A DNA stretch of 32,115 nt. Origin: Psychromonas sp. (lineage in GTDB: Bacteria > Pseudomonadota > Gammaproteobacteria > Enterobacterales > Psychromonadaceae). The position numbers and the translations under genes are program-made. The stretch spans positions 1-32,115 of the forward strand of contig JAOFNL010000004.1 of the NCBI GenBank assembly GCA_028041985.1, written 5' to 3'. Positions 18,755 through 27,867 of this stretch are shown one piece after another; position 1 is the first letter of the stretch; each line of letters begins with the position of its first letter. Below the pieces are notes generated by a model, which did not search any database, was not told the DNA's origin, and worked only from the letters and a program-made list of their open reading frames with translations.

Positions 18755-20194
18755 ATGTTATCTGAATACGAAAAAATGACTTATAGAACAACTAATGTAC
18801 TGATCAAACCACTCGTTTTTTCAGAAAAAACAATACTGACACTAAAACAAAATTTATCATCACTAAACTGGTCCATCTTTTTAGAGTCAGGAAGTATCGA
18901 GCATATCGATAGTAATTGGTCTATTTTCACGGGCAAACCCATTGCGACTATCACCGAATCTGATAAAGGCGCCCTCTTCACTGATCTGCTTCAGGCTAAC
19001 ACCCTACAAATGGATGAAGATCCACTCACTGCGCAATCAATAGTTCGACAACAAATATTCCACTCTGAAAAAACCTCCGATTTTCCTTTTACCGGAGGCG
19101 TGATTGCTGCTTACCATTACGAAATGGGTGAAATATTTGAATCTTTACATCAACAAGAACAAAACAGTGGATTAGACTTAGGCAAATATCATTGCGGTTT
19201 TTACGATTGGGCTATTCTTTATAATTTAAAAACATCTCAATATTTCTTGATGCAACATCGAACGAAGAACCAAGTTGAGTCCATTGAGTCACTTTGGGAT
19301 AAACGCCATCAATGGATTAAGTCAATATCAAACGAAATGACTGCATTTAGTCCATTTAAATTAAAAAATGATTGGTTGGCGTACGCTAACGAATCTGAAT
19401 ATCGACAATCGTTCAATAAAATTCAAGAATACATCTTGAGTGGAGATTGTTACCAAGTCAACCTAGCGCAACGTTTTCAAGCACAATATCAAGGCAACGA
19501 GTACCAAGCTTACCAAGCACTGCTGTCTGAAAATAGAGCGCCATTTGCTGCATATATTCGTTTACCTGAACAAGTTATTATCTCAGTATCACCTGAAAGG
19601 TTCTTACAATCCAATAATGGAAAAATACAAACTAAACCTATTAAAGGTACTATGCCACGAGATTCAGATCCTCACATTGATTTACAAAATAAACAGTACC
19701 TTTTATCTTCCGAAAAAGATCAATCAGAAAATTTGATGATAGTTGATTTATTGCGCAACGATATAGGCAGAGTATGCGAACCTGGCAGTGTTCAAGTCCC
19801 CAAACTATTCGATATTGAAAGTTTTCCCGCTGTTCATCATTTAGTCAGTACGGTAACCGGTATGCTCGATAAACAATACACCTGTGAAGATTTATTGAGA
19901 GCGTGTTTTCCTGGTGGTTCAATAACTGGAGCACCCAAAATAAGATCAATGGAAATAATTTCAGAGCTAGAAAAGGTTAAGCGTGAAATATATTGTGGCA
20001 GCATTGCGTATATAAATGGCAATGGTGATATGGATAGCAGCATTACTATTCGTACTTTAGTTTGCAAAGATGACCATATTTATTGCTGGGCTGGCGGTGG
20101 TATTGTGGCTGATTCAAAAGTTGAAAGCGAATATCAAGAATGTTTTGATAAAGTGAGTAAAATATTGCCTATTTTAAGCACACTTAATCAGTAG
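18755..20194 (+). CDS. pabB: Aminodeoxychorismate synthase component I
   Basis: With the PabA amidotransferase it converts chorismate to 4-amino-4-deoxychorismate for folate synthesis. It is 479 aa. The chorismate-binding domain fills the C-terminal half: YCGSIAYINGNGDMDSSI, SPERFLQ, GGSITGAPKIRSMEII and the signature PIKGTMPR. The lysine in PIKGT is the nucleophile that separates PabB from TrpE, which has alanine there. An in-frame ATG seven codons in (MTYRTTNV) is an alternative start; neither has a strong ribosome site. folC, elsewhere in the window, acts later in the same pathway but is not in an operon with it. Confidence 0.93.
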   Translation: MLSEYEKMTYRTTNVLIKPLVFSEKTILTLKQNLSSLNWSIFLESGSIEHIDSNWSIFTGKPIATITESDKGALFTDLLQANTLQMDEDPLTAQSIVRQQIFHSEKTSDFPFTGGVIAAYHYEMGEIFESLHQQEQNSGLDLGKYHCGFYDWAILYNLKTSQYFLMQHRTKNQVESIESLWDKRHQWIKSISNEMTAFSPFKLKNDWLAYANESEYRQSFNKIQEYILSGDCYQVNLAQRFQAQYQGNEYQAYQALLSENRAPFAAYIRLPEQVIISVSPERFLQSNNGKIQTKPIKGTMPRDSDPHIDLQNKQYLLSSEKDQSENLMIVDLLRNDIGRVCEPGSVQVPKLFDIESFPAVHHLVSTVTGMLDKQYTCEDLLRACFPGGSITGAPKIRSMEIISELEKVKREIYCGSIAYINGNGDMDSSITIRTLVCKDDHIYCWAGGGIVADSKVESEYQECFDKVSKILPILSTLNQ

Positions 20195-20211
20195 TTCTGT
20201 AACCATCAAAT

Positions 20212-20253
20212 AAAAGCCCAACTTAACGCAGTCATCATATAATTGGGCCTTTT
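20212..20253. terminator. Possible bidirectional terminator between pabB and cysB
   Basis: AAAAGCCCAA and TTGGGCCTTTT form a near-perfect stem (one extra C) around a 21-nt loop, between the convergent stops of pabB and cysB. AT-rich DNA follows on both sides. Confidence 0.65.
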
Positions 20254-20263
20254 AAAGGTATTA

Positions 20264-21247
<984 letters not shown>

Positions 21248-21250
21248 TTA

Positions 21251-21283
21251 TATTCCATTTAAATAGGATGTTATTCCATTTAA
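21251..21283. promoter_or_regulatory. Spaced direct repeat in the cysB/kinase divergent region
   Basis: The 12-mer TATTCCATTTAA occurs twice without mismatch, at 21251-21262 and 21272-21283, exactly 21 bp apart (two helical turns). It begins 16 bp upstream of the cysB start codon. LysR regulators commonly bind their own upstream region, so CysB autoregulation is a reasonable inference, though not demonstrated. Confidence 0.5.
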
Positions 21284-21373
21284 TTCTATCAGACTTCTAA
21301 TATTTACAAAGTCATACTTTCCTATTTTCCACTTTCACACATATATTTATTATTAGTAGCTTATGGAGAAACT

Positions 21374-22063
21374 ATGAAAAATCATGAACAACTCGATTTT
21401 AGTACTATTTTGGCAACAAGTGCACATGATATGAAGAATTCATTATTTATGTTATTGCAGTCGATTGAAAACCTAGATCTTGCTGATAATTTAACTGCAC
21501 AACAACACCAATCGTTTGCAGATTTACATTATCAAACAACCCGAATTAATGGTACTTTAATGCAGTTATTGGCTTTATATCGGGATGAAAAAAAACAATT
21601 ACCCGTTTATATCGAAGAGAATTCAGTCAATGAATTATTAAATGATGTCGTTGAACGTAATAGATTGTATTTAAATAGTCATCATATTAACGTTGAAATT
21701 AACGCAGAAGAAGAATTATATGGGTATTTCGATATTGATCTAGTGACATATTTATTAGGTGATATATTTATTAATGCATTACGTCATACCAAAGATTTTG
21801 TGCATATTTCTGCATTCTTTGAAGATAAATTTTTAGTATTTAAAATAGAAGATAACGGTGCAGGATATCCCCAGCACATGCTTGATGTAAATAACGAAAG
21901 TGAATTTCATACTTTTAATGCTAATAAAGGTCGCAGCGGTTTAGGGCTTTTATTTGCGAAGAAAATAGCGCAAGAACATAAAGCAAAAGATCTTCGAGGT
22001 CACATATTATTAGAAAATAAAGCAGATAATTGTGGTAGTATATTTACGTTAAGGCTTCCTTAA
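21374..22063 (+). CDS. Small sensor-less histidine kinase
   Basis: A 229-aa protein made only of a dimerisation/phosphoacceptor region and an ATPase domain. The H-box is SAHDMKNSL with His18. The HATPase_c domain has an N-box (DIFINALRHTKD), G1 (DNGAGYP) and G2 (GRSGLGLLFAKKIAQ). There is no membrane segment, PAS or other input domain and no receiver domain, so it is probably cytosolic and takes its input from a partner. No response regulator gene is in the window, so the cognate regulator must be elsewhere. Start supported by TATGGAGAAACT. It is first in a plus-strand series and divergent from cysB. Specific function unknown. Confidence 0.85.
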   Translation: MKNHEQLDFSTILATSAHDMKNSLFMLLQSIENLDLADNLTAQQHQSFADLHYQTTRINGTLMQLLALYRDEKKQLPVYIEENSVNELLNDVVERNRLYLNSHHINVEINAEEELYGYFDIDLVTYLLGDIFINALRHTKDFVHISAFFEDKFLVFKIEDNGAGYPQHMLDVNNESEFHTFNANKGRSGLGLLFAKKIAQEHKAKDLRGHILLENKADNCGSIFTLRLP

Positions 22064-22134
22064 ACATATATTTGGTTCAAGGTGTTATTATCTCAATCAA
22101 TTATCTATTTCCTTACTATTAATTAAGAGCTTAT

Positions 22135-22911
22135 ATGTTATTTCCATTAATTTTTTCATTAGTCGGTTTATTATTATTTGTGTTGATTGGATATAATGTT
22201 ATTCAACAATATAAATTAAAAGTAGAGGCTGAACGACGGATCTCTATTGCTAAGCAACGTGGCGTGATTGCAGAAGTCGATGAACTCTTACTTAATGCAA
22301 CTAGGATGCCCTTCAGTAAATCACTTTTATTGATTTTGCAAAATAGAATACGCAATGCATTATTGTTAATGATGAACATTTCACCGGGTACTGCTGCAAT
22401 TAGAGACCATTTTGCAAACACTGATGCTCAAATCCAACAAATACAAACAAACTACACCCAACCTGATGAGAGTTCATTCCGAGCACCTGAAAGTGATAAA
22501 GAAGCTTTAGCACTTTTACAAGTGACTAAAAAAATTAGGGCAGTCCTTCGTTCTGAACATGCGAAAGGTAAAATTAATACAGAGGTATTCGTTGCTGAAG
22601 ACCATCGTTTAGAAATTATGCAATTAAAAATAAATTTAGAAAATAGTATGCAACGCGTTCTCGATGCCCAAATCAATCAACAATTTGGTAGCGCAAACCA
22701 AATGATTAATAAGTTACTAAAAGTATTATCAACCATTCCAGATAAAGATGCTTATCTAGAACATAAACAACAACAGTTAGTCGACTACAAGAATGAAATT
22801 AAGAGTTATCTCGTTAAAACAAATGATGAAGAATTGAAAGCAATGCAAATTAAAGAGCAAGAAAAGAAAAATGATTTAGATGAATTATTTGCCGATAAGA
22901 AAAAGTGGTAA
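22135..22911 (+). CDS. Unrecognised membrane-anchored helical protein
   Basis: 258 aa; I do not recognise a characterised family. One N-terminal membrane anchor is at residues 3-22 (FPLIFSLVGLLLFVLIGYNV), with the rest probably cytoplasmic. The body is highly charged, rich in K, E, Q and N, with long predicted helices: a segment near 35-55 (ISIAKQRGVIAEVDELLLNA), and about 120-258 with heptad-like spacing (LEIMQLKINLENSMQRVLDA). It ends in a lysine/acid-rich tail (KEQEKKNDLDELFADKKKW). It follows the sensorless kinase by 71 bp on the same strand, with AAGAGC as ribosome site. Scaffold or envelope-linked roles are possible but nothing in the sequence fixes one. Confidence 0.8.
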   Translation: MLFPLIFSLVGLLLFVLIGYNVIQQYKLKVEAERRISIAKQRGVIAEVDELLLNATRMPFSKSLLLILQNRIRNALLLMMNISPGTAAIRDHFANTDAQIQQIQTNYTQPDESSFRAPESDKEALALLQVTKKIRAVLRSEHAKGKINTEVFVAEDHRLEIMQLKINLENSMQRVLDAQINQQFGSANQMINKLLKVLSTIPDKDAYLEHKQQQLVDYKNEIKSYLVKTNDEELKAMQIKEQEKKNDLDELFADKKKW

Positions 22912-22966
22912 TTGCAATTAGTTTGTTGGTTCAGTTCGTATTTTACCCCTGCAAAAAGAAATAAAT

Positions 22967-23007
22967 TTGATATAAATCATTACCTTTAAAATTGTCTCGC
23001 TTATGAT
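22967..23007 (+). promoter_or_regulatory. FNR-type activator site with class II promoter for the dksA-like gene
   Basis: TTGATATAAATCAT (22967-22980) matches the FNR consensus TTGATNNNNATCAA at 9 of 10 defined positions. A -10 element TATGAT lies at 23002-23007. A start about 7 nt later (about 23014) puts the site centre at about -41, the standard position for class II activation by FNR. The gene start follows at 23041. The site and spacing are seen directly; regulation is inferred. Confidence 0.65.
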
Positions 23008-23040
23008 GATGTTGTTAAAATCATTTAAGTGAGAATACCC

Positions 23041-23430
23041 ATGCAAGCAATTACATCTGAACAGCAACAGTTAATACAAGAATGTTTATTATCTGAATTT
23101 TCTCTTTTAAAAGAGAAGGTTAAAGCTAGATTAAGTATATCTTCAAAGCAACATTTGAATGATTTAGTCGATAAAGTAGATGCAATGAATGCAGACACAC
23201 TTATTTCAAGTCTAGTACATGGTGAAAGCCACTCTCTTAATCTATACAAACAACAAATCAAAGAAATTGATGCTGCATTACAAGGCATAGAATTAGGTTT
23301 ATACGGTTTATGTTCAGACTGTGAAACAGAATTATGTGTTGAATCATTATTCAAGTGCCCCACTATGCAACGCTGCCCCGATTGTGAAAAAAAATATCAA
23401 CAACAAAAAGTAAAATGTTTTAAGTTATAA
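23041..23430 (+). CDS. DksA/TraR-family zinc-finger protein
   Basis: A 129-aa protein of the family that binds the RNA polymerase secondary channel and modulates promoter response. The N-terminal 80 residues are helical and charged, fitting the coiled coil. The C4 zinc finger is Cys91/Cys94 and Cys112/Cys115 (CSDC-17 residues-CPDC), the DksA spacing. It is shorter than E. coli DksA (151 aa), and overall similarity outside the finger is low, so it is likely a paralogue and not the main DksA. I prefer the ATG at 23041 over the GTG four codons earlier in the track, with GTGAG as ribosome site. The upstream FNR-like site suggests induction at low oxygen. Confidence 0.85.
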   Translation: MQAITSEQQQLIQECLLSEFSLLKEKVKARLSISSKQHLNDLVDKVDAMNADTLISSLVHGESHSLNLYKQQIKEIDAALQGIELGLYGLCSDCETELCVESLFKCPTMQRCPDCEKKYQQQKVKCFKL

Positions 23431-23503
23431 ACCCTATTTAATTGTTAACTATATTGATAGGAATGTGGTAAATTGCTTTTTTTAATTAACTAGAGCATGT
23501 GTT

Positions 23504-25201
23504 TTGACAGATAAAATTTCCTCGTTAACTTCAAGTAATGACTCTAGTAAAACTAATTTCATGACCACTCCATCTATTCCATTAACTGTTCAGCAATGTA
23601 CAGCACATTTTGCTGAATACTTAACGAACTATGTAAAACCAAGTATTAAAGAATCATCACTACTTTTTCCTGATGCTGTATCGATTATTTTACATTATTT
23701 AAAGCTTCCTACTCCGTTACTACTAATTAACAGTCGTTATTGGTCAAGTGCAGAACAAATGTTAAAACAAGTTATTCCTGAAGAATTACCAATAAAATAT
23801 ATGCTTAGTTATAATCAGGAAAGCTTATTTGGTCGTATTTCAGTGGTAGAAGATGGAAAATTAGACTTTACAAATGGTCAATTGAAAAACTATAACAATG
23901 GTTTATTAGTACTTAATATTAGTCCACTACTCGTTGAGCCTGGATTGTGGTTCAAATTAAAATCGGTTTTACAACGAGGTCATTTACAAGCATGTGATGC
24001 CGTTAATGCTGAAAAAATAAAACAAAAACTTCCAGACCTTACCACGGAAGTAATTAACACTAAAATTATGTTAGTCGCAAGTCGCTTACAGCTTGAAGAG
24101 CTAATACAGATTGACCCAGAATATTCTCAAGTCTCTTCATTATTTTGTGAATTGGCGAGTCAAGTGCCTTTAACTCAAGATACTGTTAATGCAATTGTCA
24201 GTTTTTGTCATAATTTAACGATAGATTTAGGTATTGATAAACTCGACAATGAAGCCTTAGGCACCCTGTTAGATTTTCTATCTGTACAATGCCAACATCA
24301 AGAACTATTACTTTTTTCGCCAGAAGTAGTTAGACAAACTTTACAGTACGCAACTTTATTTAATAATAAAAACCAAGTGAATAAAGATGATTTACATGCC
24401 TACTTTAAAGAAGTTGAACAAGCACAATCCTTAGCGAGAAAATATAGTGAGCAATCATTACTTGAAGGACAAGTAAACCTTCAATTATCAGGTGAAAAAA
24501 TAGGTCAAATTAATGGTTTATCAGTCGTCGAATTATTAGGTTATCCATGTGAATTTGGTGAGATATTTAGAATTTCTGCTAGTGATATGATTGGTGATGG
24601 TGAAATTATCGATGTTGAGCGTAAAGTTGAACTTGCAGGTAATATTCATGCTAAAAGTACATTAATCGTTCAAGGCTACCTTAATCATTTTTTTAGTCAT
24701 ATCAGTGCTTTTCCATATTCATGTAATTTAGTTTTTGAACAGTCCTATCAAGAGTGTGACGGAGACAGTGCATCACTGGCTATTTTGATTGCTGTCAGTT
24801 CATGTTATGCCCAATTCCCTGTAAAACAAAATATATTTGTTACGGGTTCTTTAGATCAACATGGTAATGTACTGCCTATTGGTGGTATTAAACAAAAAAT
24901 TGAAGCTGTAACGCGTTTATTTGAATTAGGATTAGTAACAGATACGGTATTGATTGTAATGCCTATCGCTAATAAAATTAATTTAACACTTAATATCGCC
25001 ACATTAGCACTAATCGAATCTGGAAAGATTGAAATACATGCTATTGCGCATTGTCATCAAGCATTTCCAATTTTATTAGATAAAACATTTAAAGAAGTAT
25101 TAGATGTAATCAATTTAAGAATTGAAACAGTAAGTAAAGAAGAGTTAGAAGATAGGTCCAATAGTTTGTTATCTCGACTAATGGGCTCTATATTTCATTA
25201 G
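23504..25201 (+). CDS. lonH: Lon-like protease LonH (YcbZ type)
   Basis: 565 aa, homologous over its whole length to E. coli YcbZ (586 aa), including the shared adjacency to fabA. The C-terminal third is an S16 Lon protease domain with the Ser/Lys dyad Ser422 (CDGDSASLA) and Lys465 (GGIKQKIEA), 43 residues apart as in Lon. The N-terminal part corresponds to a degenerate ATPase region: I find no Walker A GxxGxGK/ST, so ATP-driven unfolding is doubtful. The segment IGQINGLSVVELLG marks entry to the protease domain. The track start is TTG with only AGAG as a weak ribosome site; an ATG 19 codons in is an alternative. Probably cytosolic; substrates unknown. Confidence 0.9.
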   Translation: MTDKISSLTSSNDSSKTNFMTTPSIPLTVQQCTAHFAEYLTNYVKPSIKESSLLFPDAVSIILHYLKLPTPLLLINSRYWSSAEQMLKQVIPEELPIKYMLSYNQESLFGRISVVEDGKLDFTNGQLKNYNNGLLVLNISPLLVEPGLWFKLKSVLQRGHLQACDAVNAEKIKQKLPDLTTEVINTKIMLVASRLQLEELIQIDPEYSQVSSLFCELASQVPLTQDTVNAIVSFCHNLTIDLGIDKLDNEALGTLLDFLSVQCQHQELLLFSPEVVRQTLQYATLFNNKNQVNKDDLHAYFKEVEQAQSLARKYSEQSLLEGQVNLQLSGEKIGQINGLSVVELLGYPCEFGEIFRISASDMIGDGEIIDVERKVELAGNIHAKSTLIVQGYLNHFFSHISAFPYSCNLVFEQSYQECDGDSASLAILIAVSSCYAQFPVKQNIFVTGSLDQHGNVLPIGGIKQKIEAVTRLFELGLVTDTVLIVMPIANKINLTLNIATLALIESGKIEIHAIAHCHQAFPILLDKTFKEVLDVINLRIETVSKEELEDRSNSLLSRLMGSIFH

Positions 25202-25221
25202 CCTTATAAAAAGCAAAATAT

Positions 25222-25248
25222 AATCAAAGACTTTGAATACTCTTGATT
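25222..25248 (+). terminator. Weak terminator candidate after lonH
   Basis: AATCAAAGA and TCTTGATT pair with one bulge around a 10-nt loop and are followed by GTTTATT. The stem is AT-rich and the T run poor, so lonH-fabA read-through is possible. Confidence 0.3.
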
Positions 25249-25290
25249 GTTTATTCAGCCTCATATAAAGTATGGCGCTCTTTATTTCGC

Positions 25291-25318
25291 GGTATTATAT
25301 TTAAGTTATCTTAATACC
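25291..25318. promoter_or_regulatory. Inverted repeat in the fabA leader
   Basis: GGTATTA and TAATACC are perfect 7-bp arms around 14 bp, 33 bp before the fabA start; inner arms TTAAG/CTTAA also pair. It could be an operator or a leader hairpin. It does not resemble the E. coli FadR or FabR sites as I know them. Confidence 0.4.
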
Positions 25319-25350
25319 TCACCTTATCCATTATTAATAAGAAAGTAATT

Positions 25351-25890
25351 ATGACTAAAATAGTATCTCAAAAAGAGTTAGGTAAAAACTCTTACAATAA
25401 AGAAGAATTAATCAAATGTGGTCATGGTGAGTTATTTGGTGAAGGAAATTGCCAACTACCTATCGATAATATGCTCATGCTTGATCGTATCATTTCAATT
25501 ACAGAAGATGGTGGCGAGCATGGTAAAGGCGAATTAATTGCAGAATTAGATATAGCTGAAGCATTATGGTTTTTCCAGTGCCACTTCCCTAATGATCCAG
25601 TTATGCCTGGATGTTTAGGTCTTGATGCTATGTGGCAGTTAGTTGGTTTCTTCTTGGGTTGGAGCGGCGGACCTGGTAAAGGTCGAGCTCTGGGTGTAGG
25701 TAATGTTAAATTTACTGGCCAAGTATTACCAACAGCGAAAAAAGTAACTTACCGAATTACCATGAAACGTTTAATTATGCGTAAACTGGTAATGGGTATT
25801 GCTGATGGAATCGTAGAAGTTGATGGTAAAGTTATATACACTGCAGAAGACTTAAAAGTAGGCTTATTTGTAGACACATCAAGCTTTTAA
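25351..25890 (+). CDS. fabA: 3-hydroxydecanoyl-ACP dehydratase/isomerase
   Basis: Cytosolic enzyme that dehydrates 3-hydroxydecanoyl-ACP and isomerises trans-2- to cis-3-decenoyl-ACP, the branch point to unsaturated fatty acids in the FabA-FabB pathway. It is 179 aa (E. coli 172), with a slightly longer N-terminus. The hot-dog fold active residues are His78 ([15 protein letters not shown]) and Asp92 ([13 protein letters not shown]). [18 protein letters not shown] and the C-terminal [16 protein letters not shown] are near-identical to family members. It lies downstream of lonH, as in E. coli, with about 150 bp of leader containing an inverted repeat, and has its own terminator. Membrane unsaturation fits a cold-adapted host. 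Confidence 0.98.
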   Translation: MTKIVSQKELGKNSYNKEELIKCGHGELFGEGNCQLPIDNMLMLDRIISITEDGGEHGKGELIAELDIAEALWFFQCHFPNDPVMPGCLGLDAMWQLVGFFLGWSGGPGKGRALGVGNVKFTGQVLPTAKKVTYRITMKRLIMRKLVMGIADGIVEVDGKVIYTAEDLKVGLFVDTSSF

Positions 25891-25919
25891 GTTAATTTAA
25901 GTTTGTAATGAATCTATTA

Positions 25920-25955
25920 AGGCACTGATTATCTCTATAATCGGTGCTTTTTTTT
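25920..25955 (+). terminator. Intrinsic terminator of fabA
   Basis: An 11-bp stem GCACTGATTAT / ATAATCGGTGC (one G-T pair) with loop CTCT is followed by eight T. The track's upstream sppA start falls inside this T run. Confidence 0.92.
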
Positions 25956-25991
25956 ATGTATTATAAAATAAAAAACCATCAGGGAAAGATT

Positions 25992-27839
25992 ATGACTTAC
26001 TTGTATCATCTCATTAGACGAATGATAATAAAACTATTCAAACTCATAAATTACATTCGTTTGTTTATAGTGAATAGTATATTTTTGATTATTATATTAA
26101 TACTTATTGTCTCTTTTAGTGATCAAGAGGAAACGGTAAGGATAGCTGAAAATTCCTATTTAAAAATAAACTTAGATGGTTATATCGTAGAGCAGAAATC
26201 CCCTATTAATGTCTCTCAACAAATATCAGATCAATTAGCTGGTGGAAATGAAGAGATTGCTCAAGAATTTGAATTACAAGAATTTATTCAAGTGATTGCC
26301 TATGCACAGCATGATCCTAAGATAAAAGGAATTATATTAGAATTAAGCGCTTTGAGATCGGGAAGTTTAGATCAACTTTCCGATATTGGTGAAGCATTAA
26401 TTGCTTTTAAATCAACTCAAAAAAAAGTGTTTGCTTATTCAAATAATTATTCTCAATCTCAGTATTATTTAGCTAGCTATGCAGATGAAGTAATGCTCCC
26501 TCCGAATGGTTTTGTTTTACTTCAAGGTTATTCTGTTAGTCGATTATATTTTAAAGAGCTGATCGACAAATTATTAATCACACCACATATTTTTAAAGTC
26601 GGTACTTATAAATCCTTTGTTGAACCTTTTACTGATACAAAAATGTCACAACACAGTAAAGAAGCAAATAATCATTGGTTAAATCAACTATGGCAAACTT
26701 ATATTGATAATGTATTAGCACAGCGTAAAGATGTTCACAGATTAAACTCTCAATCTATTAACCCTACATTGGCTGAACTTAAACAAGCAGTACAAGCTGT
26801 ATCAGGGGACAGTGCGAAATATGCATTAAATGCAGGATTAGTCGATCAACTGATCCACTATGAGCAATTTATAACGGATTTAAAAGAAGATGATAAATTT
26901 ACATACGTAGACTATCAAAAATATGCTTCTATCGTTCCTTCTTTTTATGTTAAATCGAGTTTAAAAGATCAAATAGCCGTTATTCATGGTTCAGGTGAAA
27001 TTATCTCCGGCCATTCCGATGGTTCTACAATTGCAGATCAAAGCTTCAATCATTTATTAAAACAAGCTCTTAAAGATGATCAAATTAAAGCGGTTGTTAT
27101 ACGGTTAGATACACCAGGTGGTAGTGCTTTCGCTTCAGAAAATATTAGACAACAAGTGTTAGCATTAAAAAATGCAGATAAAAAAGTTGTAATTTCAATG
27201 GGGTCTGTCACGGCTTCTGGCGGTTATTGGATTGCAGCTGCCGCTGATAAGATTGTTGCGACTCCAACTACATTAACTGGATCAATTGGCATTTTTGGTA
27301 TGTTTGCAACGATTAATAAATCGCTTAATAAAATAGGCATTCATGAAGATGGAATATCAACGAACCCGCTTTCTGATCTTGGGTTAACACAACCGCTTGA
27401 TCCTAAATTAGCAGAAATATTTCAACTTGGTATTGAAAATGGTTACCAAAATTTCTTAGACGTTGTTGCAGATGGACGAGGGATGAATGTTCAGGATGTT
27501 AATAACATAGCACAAGGAAGAGTTTGGACTGGTGTTGATGCTCTTGAAAATGGTTTGGTTGATGAATTAGGTAATTTGCAAAGTGCTATTTCAATTGCCG
27601 GTAGTATTGCAAACCTAACTGACTACGACGTGATCGCTATAAAACCTGAACTGTCATCAAAACAAGCGTTCATAAATGAAATATTTTCAGCATCTATCGA
27701 ATATTTACCAACTGGTTCAATTAAGCAATCCTCGTTGGCAATATTATTAAGCCAGTTAGATAAAGAAACCAATTTTGTCACTCGTTTCAATGACCCACAA
27801 AATCGTTTTGTTTTTTGTACATTGTGTAATGTTCAATAA
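25992..27839 (+). CDS. sppA: Signal peptide peptidase SppA (protease IV, 67 kDa type)
   Basis: Inner membrane S49 peptidase that degrades cleaved signal peptides, acting as a tetramer on the periplasmic face. I start at MTYLYHLIRRMIIK (615 aa; E. coli 618), where AGGGAAAG precedes the ATG; the track start lies inside the fabA terminator. One membrane segment is at about residues 27-44 (SIFLIIILILIVSF). The duplicated long form is present: Lys207 (GTYKSFVEPF) in the N-terminal half and Ser409 (TASGGYWIAAAADK) in the C-terminal half form the dyad. The C-terminus FNDPQNRFVFCTLCN is conserved in the family. Followed by yfeZ after 28 bp. Confidence 0.96.
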   Translation: MTYLYHLIRRMIIKLFKLINYIRLFIVNSIFLIIILILIVSFSDQEETVRIAENSYLKINLDGYIVEQKSPINVSQQISDQLAGGNEEIAQEFELQEFIQVIAYAQHDPKIKGIILELSALRSGSLDQLSDIGEALIAFKSTQKKVFAYSNNYSQSQYYLASYADEVMLPPNGFVLLQGYSVSRLYFKELIDKLLITPHIFKVGTYKSFVEPFTDTKMSQHSKEANNHWLNQLWQTYIDNVLAQRKDVHRLNSQSINPTLAELKQAVQAVSGDSAKYALNAGLVDQLIHYEQFITDLKEDDKFTYVDYQKYASIVPSFYVKSSLKDQIAVIHGSGEIISGHSDGSTIADQSFNHLLKQALKDDQIKAVVIRLDTPGGSAFASENIRQQVLALKNADKKVVISMGSVTASGGYWIAAAADKIVATPTTLTGSIGIFGMFATINKSLNKIGIHEDGISTNPLSDLGLTQPLDPKLAEIFQLGIENGYQNFLDVVADGRGMNVQDVNNIAQGRVWTGVDALENGLVDELGNLQSAISIAGSIANLTDYDVIAIKPELSSKQAFINEIFSASIEYLPTGSIKQSSLAILLSQLDKETNFVTRFNDPQNRFVFCTLCNVQ

Positions 27840-27867
27840 TCAAAAGTAATTAAAAATGAGAATAATA

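Noticed and set aside
22050-22064. TTAAGGCTTCCTTAA palindrome at the end of the kinase gene
   Set aside because: A six-bp stem with no T run, mostly inside the coding region; not a credible terminator.
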